Source: Corydoras sp. C115 (taxonomy: Eukaryota; Chordata; Actinopteri; Siluriformes; Callichthyidae). Taken from it: a stretch of DNA of 64,000 bases. The notes under the pieces are model-generated. The model did no database searches. It was given only the letters and a program-made list of their open reading frames with translations, and was not told the origin of the DNA. Below are positions 45,366-56,400 of this stretch, piece after piece (position 1 is the stretch's first letter; each line of letters opens with the position of its first letter). A program made the position numbers and the translations under genes. The stretch spans positions 7,251,001 through 7,315,000 of the forward strand of contig JAFMOC010000002.1 of the NCBI GenBank assembly GCA_019802505.1, given 5' to 3'.

Positions 45366-47531
45366 TCAGACTTTGTAGGCTGGAGGCAAACCCAATTCCT
45401 TTTCATTTTTGAGCAGAGTATCAGTGCTGCCTTGGTCAAACCCATTCACCTTTCTGTTCTGCAAACACAGACACATACATATATATACACATATATTTTG
45501 AACTTACGTGCTATTAATGACAGTGATGTGTGATATGGGCAACTTAAAAATATCTAGAGTAGATATGTGGAAATGACTTATTAAACATTATTGAAATTAT
45601 TTAAGAGTTAATTTTAAGAGTCACTTGTTTTTTTAAGACACATTTTTTAACAAACACCTGTTTCAGAAAAAAAAGGGGAGGGGTTGCAGGATCAGATAAC
45701 AATCAGGTTTTTTTCTCCATAATTACTGACTCTCATTTTTAAGTCGTTTTGGATAAAAGCGTCTGCTAAATGACTGAATCGGTTTCTTCAAGTCTCATTT
45801 GTCTTTATAGTAAACGTGGTCTATGGAGTTATTTTGATGTCCCTTCTTCTATATAGCAGATGGGCTAGCATTATGCTTAGTATTCATAAATATAGAAATG
45901 CACAATGTATGTTCACTGACTGAAAGTAAAAGCTTAATGTTCCTAATGGGCAGGCTGCTCACTAAACTTTACATAACATACAGAATGTACATGGGTTTTG
46001 TTATTTCAACTACAAAATCATAAAAAGTTAGTGTATAACTAAAATCATGGAAAAATGTTCATTGCAAAATCATAATGCACACAATAATAATAATATTTTT
46101 GGGGTTCTTACATTTTTAGGTGCAAATGCTTTGGAGGTATACACTATGAGAGTTGTGCACACACATGCTTCCAGTACAGAAAAAATTAACAGCATCACCT
46201 TCATGCTAAGTACCACAATCTACAAACACAAAATATAGAATTTACAAGAATAAGTAAGTTACAATTTTGCTAAAGCATCATGTCATTTAACAATACATAC
46301 TATTAACTTTTTTTAAAATGATAAATGTTGATGAAATTATAGACATACCTTTAGTGCCCAATACATGTATGAACATTCAGAGTAGTACCCGTCACCATTT
46401 CTACCACAGACATCAAGAGGCAGGACAGAAAGCGAATATGAGAAAAAGCTGATGCCTGACATAGCCACCACTACACCAATAATGTTTAGTGCCAGTGTAC
46501 TTTTAAGCTTACAAGAAAGGGGAAAAAAAACACAAAGAATTAATTATTATACAAATCATAAACTTTTATATGTAACCAAAGCAGGATTGTATCTGAACAA
46601 AAAAAAAACAAAGTACATGAAGTAATTCGGTGGAAACAGTTCAAAGAAAATTAATCAATAATAAAAGATTATAGTTACTCACCAGTGCAGGACGAGTTCC
46701 TTTGTGAGCAACCAAGGTTACAATTCCACATAGCAAAAACTAGACATGAGTGAAATATTTATATTTATATTAATATATTTTATTTAAAACTTTTTCTATT
46801 TAACACAGGTTAATATAAGATGCTATCTGTTGGTGTGCAATACTAAAGTTATTGTGCACAATATACATTACACCTATAGCTTTTAGCCATCTTTCTAAAA
46901 CTTACCGACAGTCCAAGTCCAAGAGGCACTTCTCCATCAAGAGTCTTTGTAACCAAGGCAATTACTCCAAGAAACATCACCACAAATGCGACAAATACCT
47001 GTACAGTCTGACAAACAGCAAAAAGAAATGTAAAACAACTCAGATTTTACCAGGTGTTAGGGGTTTTGTGTGTCTGGATAGTGTGGTGGTGCAGTTGTTG
47101 TGTATGTGAATGTGTTTGTTTTTGGATTGGCCTGAAGACTGAAGTGTTTTCATGTCATTGCCCTACGAATACTAGGACAAGAGGTATTAAGTTTGTAAGT
47201 ATAAGAATTATAATTTGGATGTCTTTTCAACTTCATCTATTAAAATTTTGTGTTGATTCATAGTTGATTGTGTATGTTGAATAAACTAAAATATGCGGTT
47301 TGTCATAATTGTTCAGAAGCATCAGTGTATAAAAAGTAGAAGAATACATCTTCTTACCCCTAATGCTACAGGCTCACCCTTCAGAAAAATCCTTGTCATG
47401 TAAGGCACTTCAGGCTCAACCATGCAGGGTTTGCTCACACTCGGACTTTGGACTGGCTCTGAACCCTCCAGAGGGATGATCTGCATGACAACCCGAACTC
47501 CATGGGCATCAGTGCTCAATGAAGTTGTCAT
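45366..47531 (-). CDS. MS4A/CD20-like four-pass membrane protein (copy 2), 6 coding exons
   Basis: Minus-strand exons 47358-47531, 46906-47007, 46683-46739, 46349-46507, 46112-46219 and 45366-45458 join to 230 aa, all phase 0. The cytosolic N-terminus (~58 aa) ends in FLKGEPVALG, the MS4A signature before TM1. TM1 is VFVAFVVMFLGVIALV, TM2 GLGLSFLLCGIVTLV, TM3 LALNIIGVVVAMSGISFF and TM4 MLLIFSVLEACVCTTLIVY. The loop between TM3 and TM4 has two cysteines in VCGRNGDGYYSEC, as in CD20-like proteins. The C-terminus ends LPPAYKV, a PPxY-type motif that WW-domain ubiquitin ligases can bind (inference). Exon sizes parallel those of the neighbouring copy, so the two probably arose by tandem duplication, though they are now strongly diverged. 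The family call is secure; the subfamily is not. Confidence 0.85.
45640..45780 (+). mobile_element. L2-like LINE 3' end fragment
   Basis: Keeps AACAAACACCTG, an A and G run, GGATCAGATAACAATCAGG and the TTGGATAAAAGCGTCTGC tail. It lies in the last intron of the second MS4A-like gene. Confidence 0.75.
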
Positions 47532-47701
47532 TTTCCTTAATAATTTTTCCTCCTGTAATCAAGAAAATAACACTGACTCAAAATATGGGTTAATCAGATG
47601 AATATCCCCAAGTTCCCAAATGAAAGTGCACCGAAATGTTTCTCAATATGTTTGTACTAATCAAATATAACAAAAGGTTAGCAACTAACAACTTTTGTTT
47701 T

Positions 47702-48061
47702 GGGGCAGCATGGTGGCTTAGTGGTTAGCAGGTTCGCCTCTCAGCACTAGGAATTCCCGGTTCAAATCCCCATCTGGGTGGAGTTTCCATGTTCTCCCCG
47801 TGTCCGCGTGGGTTTCCTCCGGGTTCTCCGGTTTCCTCCCACAGTCCAAAAACATGGATCAATTCAATTGAGTTCTCCAAATTGCCCCATGTAGATTGTG
47901 TTTGTGTGCGTGTCTGTGTGTGAGTGTGTGCCCAGCGATAGATTGGCGCCCTGTCATGGGTGTATCTGCCCAGCGTCCGAAACGTTCTCCCCTGGATGGG
48001 CATGAGGAACTCCCCGCGACCCTAATATAGGATAAAGCGGAAGATTATGAATGAATGAATG
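47702..48061 (+). mobile_element. SINE in the 5' intron of the second MS4A-like gene
   Basis: Full-length, flanked by AACTTTTGTTTTG (47689-47701 and 48062-48074). Confidence 0.95.
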
Positions 48062-48445
48062 AACTTTTGTTTTGTTAACAACTTAATTTGCTTTTACTAT
48101 TATGATGTTTACCATTAAAATACTTGTGTTTCACAAGATTTTTGGCTAAATATTTTAGGGGACAGTGTTGCTTGGATTTAAAATAAATGCATAGATGTAG
48201 AATTGGTGAATAAATATAATTATTTAGCATCTAAATTAAACAAATTTGGTTTGAGTTTATTTTGAAAAAATTTGTCAAACTTGGGAGTCTGGGCAGCTTA
48301 TAGTTCATTTTTACACCAAAAACAGTTTTAAACAAAACAGTCACATAAGAGTCAGAGAATTCATTTCTGTGTTGACTTCCGATGTCAGGTGAATTTTTTT
48401 TATATTAAAACTGACTAAATAAAGAAATCCTGAAAATATACCTCC

Positions 48446-48668
48446 TGGGCAGCAAAGTCCTAAGCACGTCCACCTCTTAGCGCTGGGAATGCAGGTTTTA
48501 ATTTTGATCTAGGTGGAGTTTCCATGTTCCCCATGCATGGCTTTTCTCACACAGTCCAAAAACATATAGTTTAGGTGAATTGGCTACTCTAAATTGCCCC
48601 TTTGTAGTGTGTGTCTGTGCCAAGTGATGGGTGTATCTGCCCAAGTGGAAGATAAAGAGAGAAGATGA
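48446..48668 (+). mobile_element. Old, diverged SINE copy
   Basis: Recognisable by GGTGGAGTTTCCATGTTC, CAGTCCAAAAACATA and AAATTGCCCC; strongly diverged elsewhere. Confidence 0.65.
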
Positions 48669-48738
48669 CTATGCCTCCAGGGGGCGCTGTTCTACAAGTT
48701 TTAGTAAAGAATGTACTGAGTAAAACAAGCGTTTGATA

Positions 48739-49068
48739 TCAATTATCTTCTGCTTTATCCTATATTAGGGTCGCGGGGGGGTTCCCCATGCCCATCCAGG
48801 GGAGAACGTTTCGGGCGCTGGGCAGATACTGGGCCAATTTATCACTGGGGCACACACTCACTCACACGCACACATACACACTCTATATGGAGCAATTTTG
48901 GAGAACTCAATTGACTTGACCATGTTTTTTTTTGGACTGTGCGAGGAAACCGGAGGAAACCCATGCGGAAACGGGGAGAACATGGAAACTTCACCCAGAG
49001 GGGGATTCGAACCGGGAATCCCTAGCGCTGAGAGGCGAACGTGCTAACCACTAAGCCACCGTGCAGCC
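48739..49068 (-). mobile_element. SINE in the 5' intron of the second MS4A-like gene
   Basis: Antisense, nearly full length, with a small deletion after GGGCAGATAC. A possible short flanking duplication TGATAT is present. Confidence 0.9.
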
Positions 49069-49810
49069 CTGATATGTTTGTACATTATTTTTTTTTTTTA
49101 AAATAAAACTTGCATATTTACACCATAGTGCGTCACAGACATTTTTGAAACAAAAAATAAAAAAACAGAAAACGTAGAAAACCATACTGTGGATTTTATT
49201 TTTGAGAAAATGAAATTAGTAAGGCTAAATTGCTACACGTGACAACTTTAGACTACAAACGCAACCAAGCACATGATTAGTAAAATCTACATAACTTATT
49301 AGAGCAGTAAAAAGATATTTTAAAAAAACATTTTAATTAAATCTGCGTGTATTTAAGCTAATATACTGAGTGACATACGATGAACCCAGTGTGTTCGGTC
49401 ATAAATAAAATACTAGTCATTAATCACATTTTTAAAATAGTTTAACCTATTATATATATATATATGTCTCATTTTTAGAGAACAGATTTAGACATTTTCT
49501 TTGTTCATTTTTTTTGGATTATGTTACATTTGAGCTCCCAATTGAGTTAAAACTGCTAATTAATAATCGATATAAATAATTAGTGAAATAATTAACAAAC
49601 TAAATCTGTTTGTTGATATAATGTTGGTATTCTGTAATGCGTAAATACCTGTTCGATCGATCAGGCCGCAGAAGCCTAGTGCTATAAGGAAATGTTTTCA
49701 AGTACATCAAAAATTCATTGGCGTCACTATTAAAATAAGTCTTCATTAAACGCGATGAATACCTCATAACATCAGTGACATATGAAACAAATGATATGTA
49801 CTTAACTTAC

Positions 49811-49935
49811 AGCTCAAGAAGAAGCGTGATCCACTTTTCAAACTTTGTCGATGCCAAACTGCGTACACGTTCTTTTCTTTTCAGCGCTCTCGTGAGTGAA
49901 CTTTGTGAGCTGAACTTTCACTTTCAGGACAGTAA
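49811..49935 (-). other. Probable noncoding first exon of the second MS4A-like gene
   Basis: A strong donor (GAGCT followed by GTAAGT) ends at 49811 on the minus strand. The coding exon of the MS4A-like gene has an acceptor about 20 nt before its ATG (ATTACAG then GAGG, near 47554). This implies a 5' UTR exon joined over a ~2.3-kb intron. The 5' limit is a guess. Confidence 0.45.
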
Positions 49936-50232
49936 ACAATAAAGTTGCCAGATTTCTACAACACACATTTCCTTTCGGTGGAAATCTTTGTTTCAGTGCA
50001 GATAGGGGTAGTACAAATAAAGAAACCATTAAGAAAAAAAAAGGTTTACCATGTGTTTATTTATAAACCTATATATTACTCATTCTGTTATATAATCAAT
50101 CGTGATACATTCTTTGATTTGTTCAAATCTTTTGACGCTTTTTCGCCTTTTCACTGTATCTAAAAGTGTTGGGATTGAGAAAGCAATCTCATGACCACAA
50201 TTAGGATAATTAGGATAGTTAATGAGTGAACT

Positions 50233-50581
50233 GGCGGCACAGTGGCTTAGTGGTTAGCACGTTCGCCTCTCAGCACTAGGGATTCCCAGTTCGAATCCCC
50301 ATCTGGGTGGAGTTTCCATGTTCTCCCTGTGTCTACGTAGGTTTCCTCCGGGTTCCTCCCACAGTCCAAAAACATGGATCAAGTCAATTGAGTTCTCCAA
50401 AATTGCCCCATATAGAGTGTGTCTGTGTGTATGTGTGAGTGAGTGTGTGCCCAGCGATAGATTGGCGCCCTGTCTTGGGTGTATCTGCCCAGCGTCTGAA
50501 ACGTTCTCCCCTGGATGGGCATGGGGAACCCCACCGCGACCCTAATATAGGATAAAGCGGAAGATAATGAATGAATGAATG
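50233..50581 (+). mobile_element. SINE with target-site duplication
   Basis: Flanked by AATGAGTGAACT (50221-50232 and 50582-50593). It lacks the CCGGGTTCTCCGGTT part. Confidence 0.95.
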
Positions 50582-51136
50582 AATGAGTGAACTTATTACT
50601 CACCTGCCCCTTATTAAATAACAGAACATGAATCCTGGTAATATACCCATGCTGTGCATTACAAGGGGATTTTATAGCCTTTATAGCATTGAAATGATTA
50701 TATTTTCTTTTTTTATGGCTCACTTCATTAACATGATTTAAGATGTACTGGCATCCAACATTGCTTATTTACTTACTGAAGGCAATTATCCCTTCTAAAA
50801 CTTTCTTGAAGTACAATTAAACTGAAATGTGTAATTTTATTTATTTCAACATTTTTTAGTGCTCATGGAATGAAGAATCTTTATATATATATAAGGCATA
50901 ATTAGTACATTCTGTTTTTTCCCAGAAACCCTGCGTGTATATCAGCACAACATTGCCAGACCTGATTTGCCAGCAGCCTAGATGTTCTTCCTTTTAAAAA
51001 TTGCATGACGAATCCTTTACAGAATAATTAGACTATAATGACCACAAACTGTTAAGCAGCATTACTTGTGTTCACATTAATGGGCACAAATTAAATTTGC
51101 AAAACAATTAGTATCTTCAGTTTACAAATACTTCTG

Positions 51137-51365
51137 ATCTCATTATCTGCTGGTTAATCCTATACTGGGGTCACAAAGGGGTTCCCCATGCCCATTTAGG
51201 GGAGAAGATTTCAGGCGCTGGTAGATACACCCAGGACAGGGCGCCAATCCATCACTGGGCACATTCTCACACAGACAATATAGAGGCAATTTAAAGAATC
51301 CACCTTAAATCCATGTATTTGGACTGTGGAAAGAAACTGGAGAACCCAGAGTAAACTCATACGGG
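51137..51365 (-). mobile_element. Diverged antisense SINE
   Basis: Tail and body recognisable (CCCATGCCCATTTAGG, CACCCAGGACAGGGCGCC); the head is missing. Confidence 0.75.
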
Positions 51366-51406
51366 TATCCAGTGATAAACATCATTGTTGCAGGAATACA
51401 TTTTGT

Positions 51407-51706
51407 AGGGCGGCACGGTGGCTTAGTGGTTAGCACGTACGCCTCTCAGCTCTATGGATTCCCGGTTCGAATCACAATCTGGGTGGAGTTTCCATGTTCT
51501 CTCTGTGTCCGTGAACTCAAGTCAATTGAGTTCTCCAAATTGCCCCATATAGAGTGTGTCTGTGTGAGTGAGTGTGTGCCCAGCGATAGATTGGCACCCT
51601 GTCCTGGGTGTATCTGCCCAGCGTTTTCCCCTGTCGAAACGTTCTCCTCTGGATGGGCATGGGGAACCCCTCACGACCCTAGTAGAGGATAAAGCAGAAG
51701 ATAATG
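51407..51706 (+). mobile_element. SINE with internal deletion
   Basis: Intact tRNA-like head; the CCTCCGGGTT and CCAAAAACATG region is deleted, and a small insertion (TTTTCCCCTG) precedes the CGAAACGTTCTCC stretch. Confidence 0.9.
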
Positions 51707-51954
51707 AAAACATTTTGAAAGGAATGTGGTTCAATCCTTAAACTTGTGTTTCAGTCTTGTTTCAGTTAATTAACTGCTGAGTTCCCTAATTAGCTCCCTT
51801 ATTTGAGTTAATTAACTGCTTTGTGTTGTTGGTTCTCCTGGTTAGTCATGTGCTCTGCTTTCTGTTGGGGTCTTCTATTTTGAAGTGGGCAATGGAACAA
51901 GTATACCTGTATTTGATACTTTTATAAATTGCATTACTTTTTTATATCAAGTGT

Positions 51955-52790
51955 TTGTGGAATAGATGTATTTAAAGTTGTTTCTTAAAGATGCTAATTG
52001 ACTCAACCTTTAGTAGTGAACGATATGAAGAATTAGTACCACAGTGAGGTTGAATCACCAGGTGACATTCATCACTAGAGTGAAGTGAACAAGTTGGAGT
52101 GTATTTTGGAAATATAGATTAAAGGTAAGAGGAGCAGAACAAGAGCATGTCCTGTAGATCAGAGTCAGTGCCTTGTACTGAATACAAGCAGCTACAGGGA
52201 GCCAATGAAGAGGGAGGAGTAGTGGAGTGACACGAGTTAGCTTGGGCTGATTGAACACAAGTTGAGCTGCAGAGTTTTGAATCAGTTTTAGAGGCCTGAT
52301 TGTGCAAGCTGGGAGACTGGGAAACATTGCATTACAGTAATCGAGCCAGAATAGGAAGAGGGCTTGAACTAATAGCTGAGCAGTGGTCAAGAAAGGTTTG
52401 ATCTTCCTGTTGTTGTAAAGAAGGAATCTGCAGGAACAAGCAATTTTGGTGACATGATCAGAGAGTTTAAAATGTAAGTAAAATATGAAACTAAAGTTAT
52501 GGGCTGATTCGGTTGGAGAGATTATGGAGCCATCAAGTTGGAAGGTCTGGTCATAATGGATTAAGGGTTTAGCTGGGATTATGAGAGGCTTTGTTTTTGC
52601 CATATTTAATTAAGATGACGGGCCTTCATCCAAAACATGTCGGTGAGGCAGTCAAATATCAGGTTTGAGATTGTGGTGTCAGGGCGGCACGGTGGCTCAG
52701 TGGTTAGCACTTCGCCTCTCAGCGCTAGGGTTAGGGTTAGGGTTAGGCATAGTAGTGGAAACCATGTGCCTGAATGATTGCGCCTTAATG
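51955..52790 (-). mobile_element. L2-like LINE fragment broken by a SINE head and telomere-like repeat
   Basis: A minus-strand frame at 52055-52603 shows IKPFLTTAQLLVQALF, LDYCNAMFPSLPACTIRPLK and LPLHWLPVAACIQYKALTL, the C-terminal part of the LINE reverse-transcriptase protein. The sequence right of 52747 (CATAGTAGTGGAAACCATG) also matches this LINE, so the piece at 52682-52747 interrupts it. No complete frame remains. Confidence 0.8.
52682..52747 (+). repeat. SINE head fused to (TTAGGG)3 telomere-like repeat
   Basis: The first ~48 bp of the common SINE (GGGCGGCACGGTGGCTCAG onward) stop at GCGCTAGGG and continue as TTAGGG repeats to 52747. The vertebrate telomere unit occurs three times in tandem, overlapping the SINE's own TAGGG. 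Confidence 0.85.
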
Positions 52791-53389
52791 ATTTAATATG
52801 TTTTTGGGCAACACCAACTTTTTATTTTTTCAAATGTCCTCCTACTGTGTGCTGCTAGATTAACCAGAAAAAAATCAAACAAACAAAATCAAATACAGTT
52901 TATTACATAAAAATATTATATTTTGCAAAATGTCAATTGCAGTCTCTCATTTTCTGTATTTACAAACGGTAAAAAGTGCAGAACAGCATTTTTAACTGAA
53001 TAATTATTTCAGCACACTACACTTGATAGAGCTTTGTGACCATATTTACTATGTCCAACCTGTGTAACCAAACCAGTTGCTTTGTCATCACTTATAACTT
53101 AAATTATATTTTTCCAGTTGCTGTAACATCCTCTAATTTTGAGACTAAACCAGGGTGCAATGTTGCAGCAGCATAAAAGCACAAATCAATTAAAGAAACT
53201 GCGTTCCAAAATATCCATTATGTATGCATTAAACAACTGTGAGTTGTATCCATGTAAAAAACAAAACAAAACTGCAAAGCATGCTTCTTAACAATTTTGC
53301 CTCATCCATTATCCAAAATGTTTTGGATTGAGATTTTTTTTTAAGTATGACTGATCTCCATTCATGTACTTCCATACATACTAAATGAT

Positions 53390-53395
53390 TTTATT
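53390..53395 (-). terminator. adam15 poly(A) signal (AATAAA)
   Basis: AATAAA on the minus strand about 60 nt after the adam15 stop codon. Further candidates occur downstream, so the main site is uncertain. Confidence 0.4.
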
Positions 53396-53453
53396 TGTTC
53401 ATCACAGTCTCTGATTTGGTTAGTAGTAATGGTAGTGAGGCCATGCTCACTGC

Positions 53454-56400
53454 TCACACTGGAGGCGTGTGGAATCCTCTGGGATGATGAGTTGCCCCAA
53501 CAATTGGTACCAGAGGCCGTCTAAAAAATTACATTAAATGTTAAATCAGCATTTGAAAACAAATACATGTGTTGCAAGCTGTTGACTGTTAATATTAGAA
53601 TGCAAGTAACTAAATTGCAGAGTAAAAAAAAACATGTCATTTTTAACAGAACCAAAGGTTAATATTTACACTCAAACATTTTTTTTTGATTGCGGCAAAA
53701 ACAATACTTTTTTTTAAAGTGCTTAGCAACTGCTAAAATCACCACATGGCTGCAGTTATGATTTGATAAATCAGAATTATAGCCTTTCTTACTAAAACAA
53801 TGGGAAGCTAGCATGCCAGGTATGATAAGTTGAAATGTTAACATGATATGCTCAAGATGTAGTGAAGGATAGTTGGAAGTGAATGGAGTGCGTAAACTTT
53901 TGCAAAACTGTAAAAACACTAGAACTAATAACAACTAAGACTGCTGGGTGAGGAAATATGCATTATGATCTATACCTTGCAGAAACAGCAGCAGTGGGAT
54001 TATAGCTGGCAGAGGAGGCAGCAACTGAATGGTGTCCTGCTGGTTCAGAGCTGTGTTGCAATGGTAAGTTTGCAGTATATACAGAGGGATCTGCTGGCAA
54101 AGGCTTTCTGGGAACTGGAGGTCTTGCAGGGACAGGTGTTTGGCTCTAAAATAAAAAAAAAAGGATTGAAAATCTTAAGATTGTGTTTGTGAGAAATACA
54201 ATGCTACTAAGTTTCAATTTTTCACTGTCCAACACGAGTACTTTCAATGAGATGCATTGTGCAGGTAAAAGTTTTATAATTAAGAGAAGAAATAAATAAT
54301 GATTGAAAAGAGGACTATCTGCTGTCACTCTGCTGGTGCTGATACCTGTCTGTCAGATAGGACTGGGTCGGGGGGAAGCGGCTTGCTGGGGGCAGCCGGT
54401 CGCATCACCTTTGGTTGGGAATCCATTGAAAGATGCATTGTTTAACAAAGAAACAGGAGTATCATCACTTGCTACAACCATTGTATCCATCATATTGTTT
54501 ATTCATCCCAAATGACCCACATAGAACAACAAGCCATGCAGTACAATTACAACCCAGGAGAGAAGATAATAGATTTGCTAAATTACCGATATTAAATGAT
54601 TTTCAGATCAAATAACCTGAAAGAGGTGGTAGGGCAAGTATTAACATATTAAAAAATTTAAATAGGTTTTAGACTCTTTTTTTAATCAGTGGAATACATC
54701 AGCATTTCCTTTAAACTCATGTATCTGGAGCATATGTGAAAGTTTTTTTTTTTTTTTTTTTTTTGTATTATTGTGCACATTGCTAGAACTATAACACATG
54801 CTGTATTAAAGTAATATGAAATATTTTGTGAGACAAAATGTAATTTTGTAACAGCTTCTTAATAGTATAGTGGTATGATAATCTTATATCTTAATAAACA
54901 ATTATATTAATATAACTAAGTAATTACCATAAAATTATTACCCTTTGCTTCCATTATCATGTGTACGTTAACTAAAAGTTATTAAATGGAAAAAAATGTT
55001 AAAGGTCTACATAAGCAGGTTAAAAAAGTCTGCAACAAAATTTTTGTTATTGGTCTATGTATAATGATGAGTCAACAGATCCAAGATTAAAATCACAGAA
55101 AACAGAAGTTTACAGAAACAAAGGGGTAGTTCACTGTGATTATTACGTATTTGTGTAGAAGTAACAATGGAAATCGAGGCAACGACAAATCCACATTTGA
55201 ACCAAGTAAGGTTTATCACTACAAGCATACACTTGTTACAATATTCCTATTTTTAAGTGTTGCAAAAAATTTACCATAAAGAATCTGTTTGTATACAAGC
55301 ATAATACACCAAAACTTGCATGCAGTGAGAGACACCAAGCTACACAATTTAAAGAAAGAGATTTTAGAGGGAAATGAAATGGCTTAATGTTTTTAAATTG
55401 ATTATAGCACAAAGGTGTGGTCATGCATGGCAGCAATCCATCTCTACCTTTCGCTGTATAGTGTTCTCTGAGGTGACTGGGTCAGGAGGGAGAGGTTTAG
55501 TGGGAGGGGCAGGCCGCTGCCCTGCTGGCTGAGGCAGCAAAGAGAGATTTTAGCATACAAAAATTTATGCTGGTTTGAATTTGCAAATAAATGCTATTTC
55601 TCTGACTTCTATTTTTTGTTTTTAAAAAGTAATGATATTATGTATAATATAATATTTTGAATATTAATGCTGGTTCCGCTCAAAACCTTAAAAAGTTCAG
55701 ATTATATAAACAACAGATCTCCTATAATAAAAATAGGCTGCATCTAAAAGCAGAAGCAAAACATTAAGGTAATTTAATATGATGGTTAATTAGCTTAATG
55801 TACCTTTAAACACTGTTAGCAATATTAAGCCTTATCTTGAATGGTTCAAGTGAGACTGTGTTATATAAACAACAGATCTCCTATAATAAAAATAGGCTGC
55901 ATCTAAAAGCAGAAGCAAAACATTTAGGTCATTTAATATGATGGTTAATTAGCTTAATGTACCTTTAAACACTGTTAGCAATATTTAGCCTCATCTTGAA
56001 TAGTTCAAGTGAGACTGTGTTATATTAGATATTGTGTATTCATTTTAGTTTATTCCCTGACAGGGAATAAATTTGATTTAACAGAAATATATAAGAACAT
56101 ACTTGTAATAGTTCTATATAATAATCCTATACTTGAAAAATATAGACCAATGATTAAATTATAAGTGTCTTCCTAACTACAACTAGCTACTTATAGTTAT
56201 GTCTTTTATTATTTTCATCATCATTGGCTGTTTTTTTTGTAAAATGATAAACACATGTATAATAGTTACATTACTTTGTAGATTTAACAAAACTACAGTG
56301 AATGAATAATTTCTTTAAATGTATAAAAATGAATTGTGCCATTTGAAGTTTGTCGTTTCCACAAAATATTGATTAATTTTCATGTCAAAAAATACCGACC

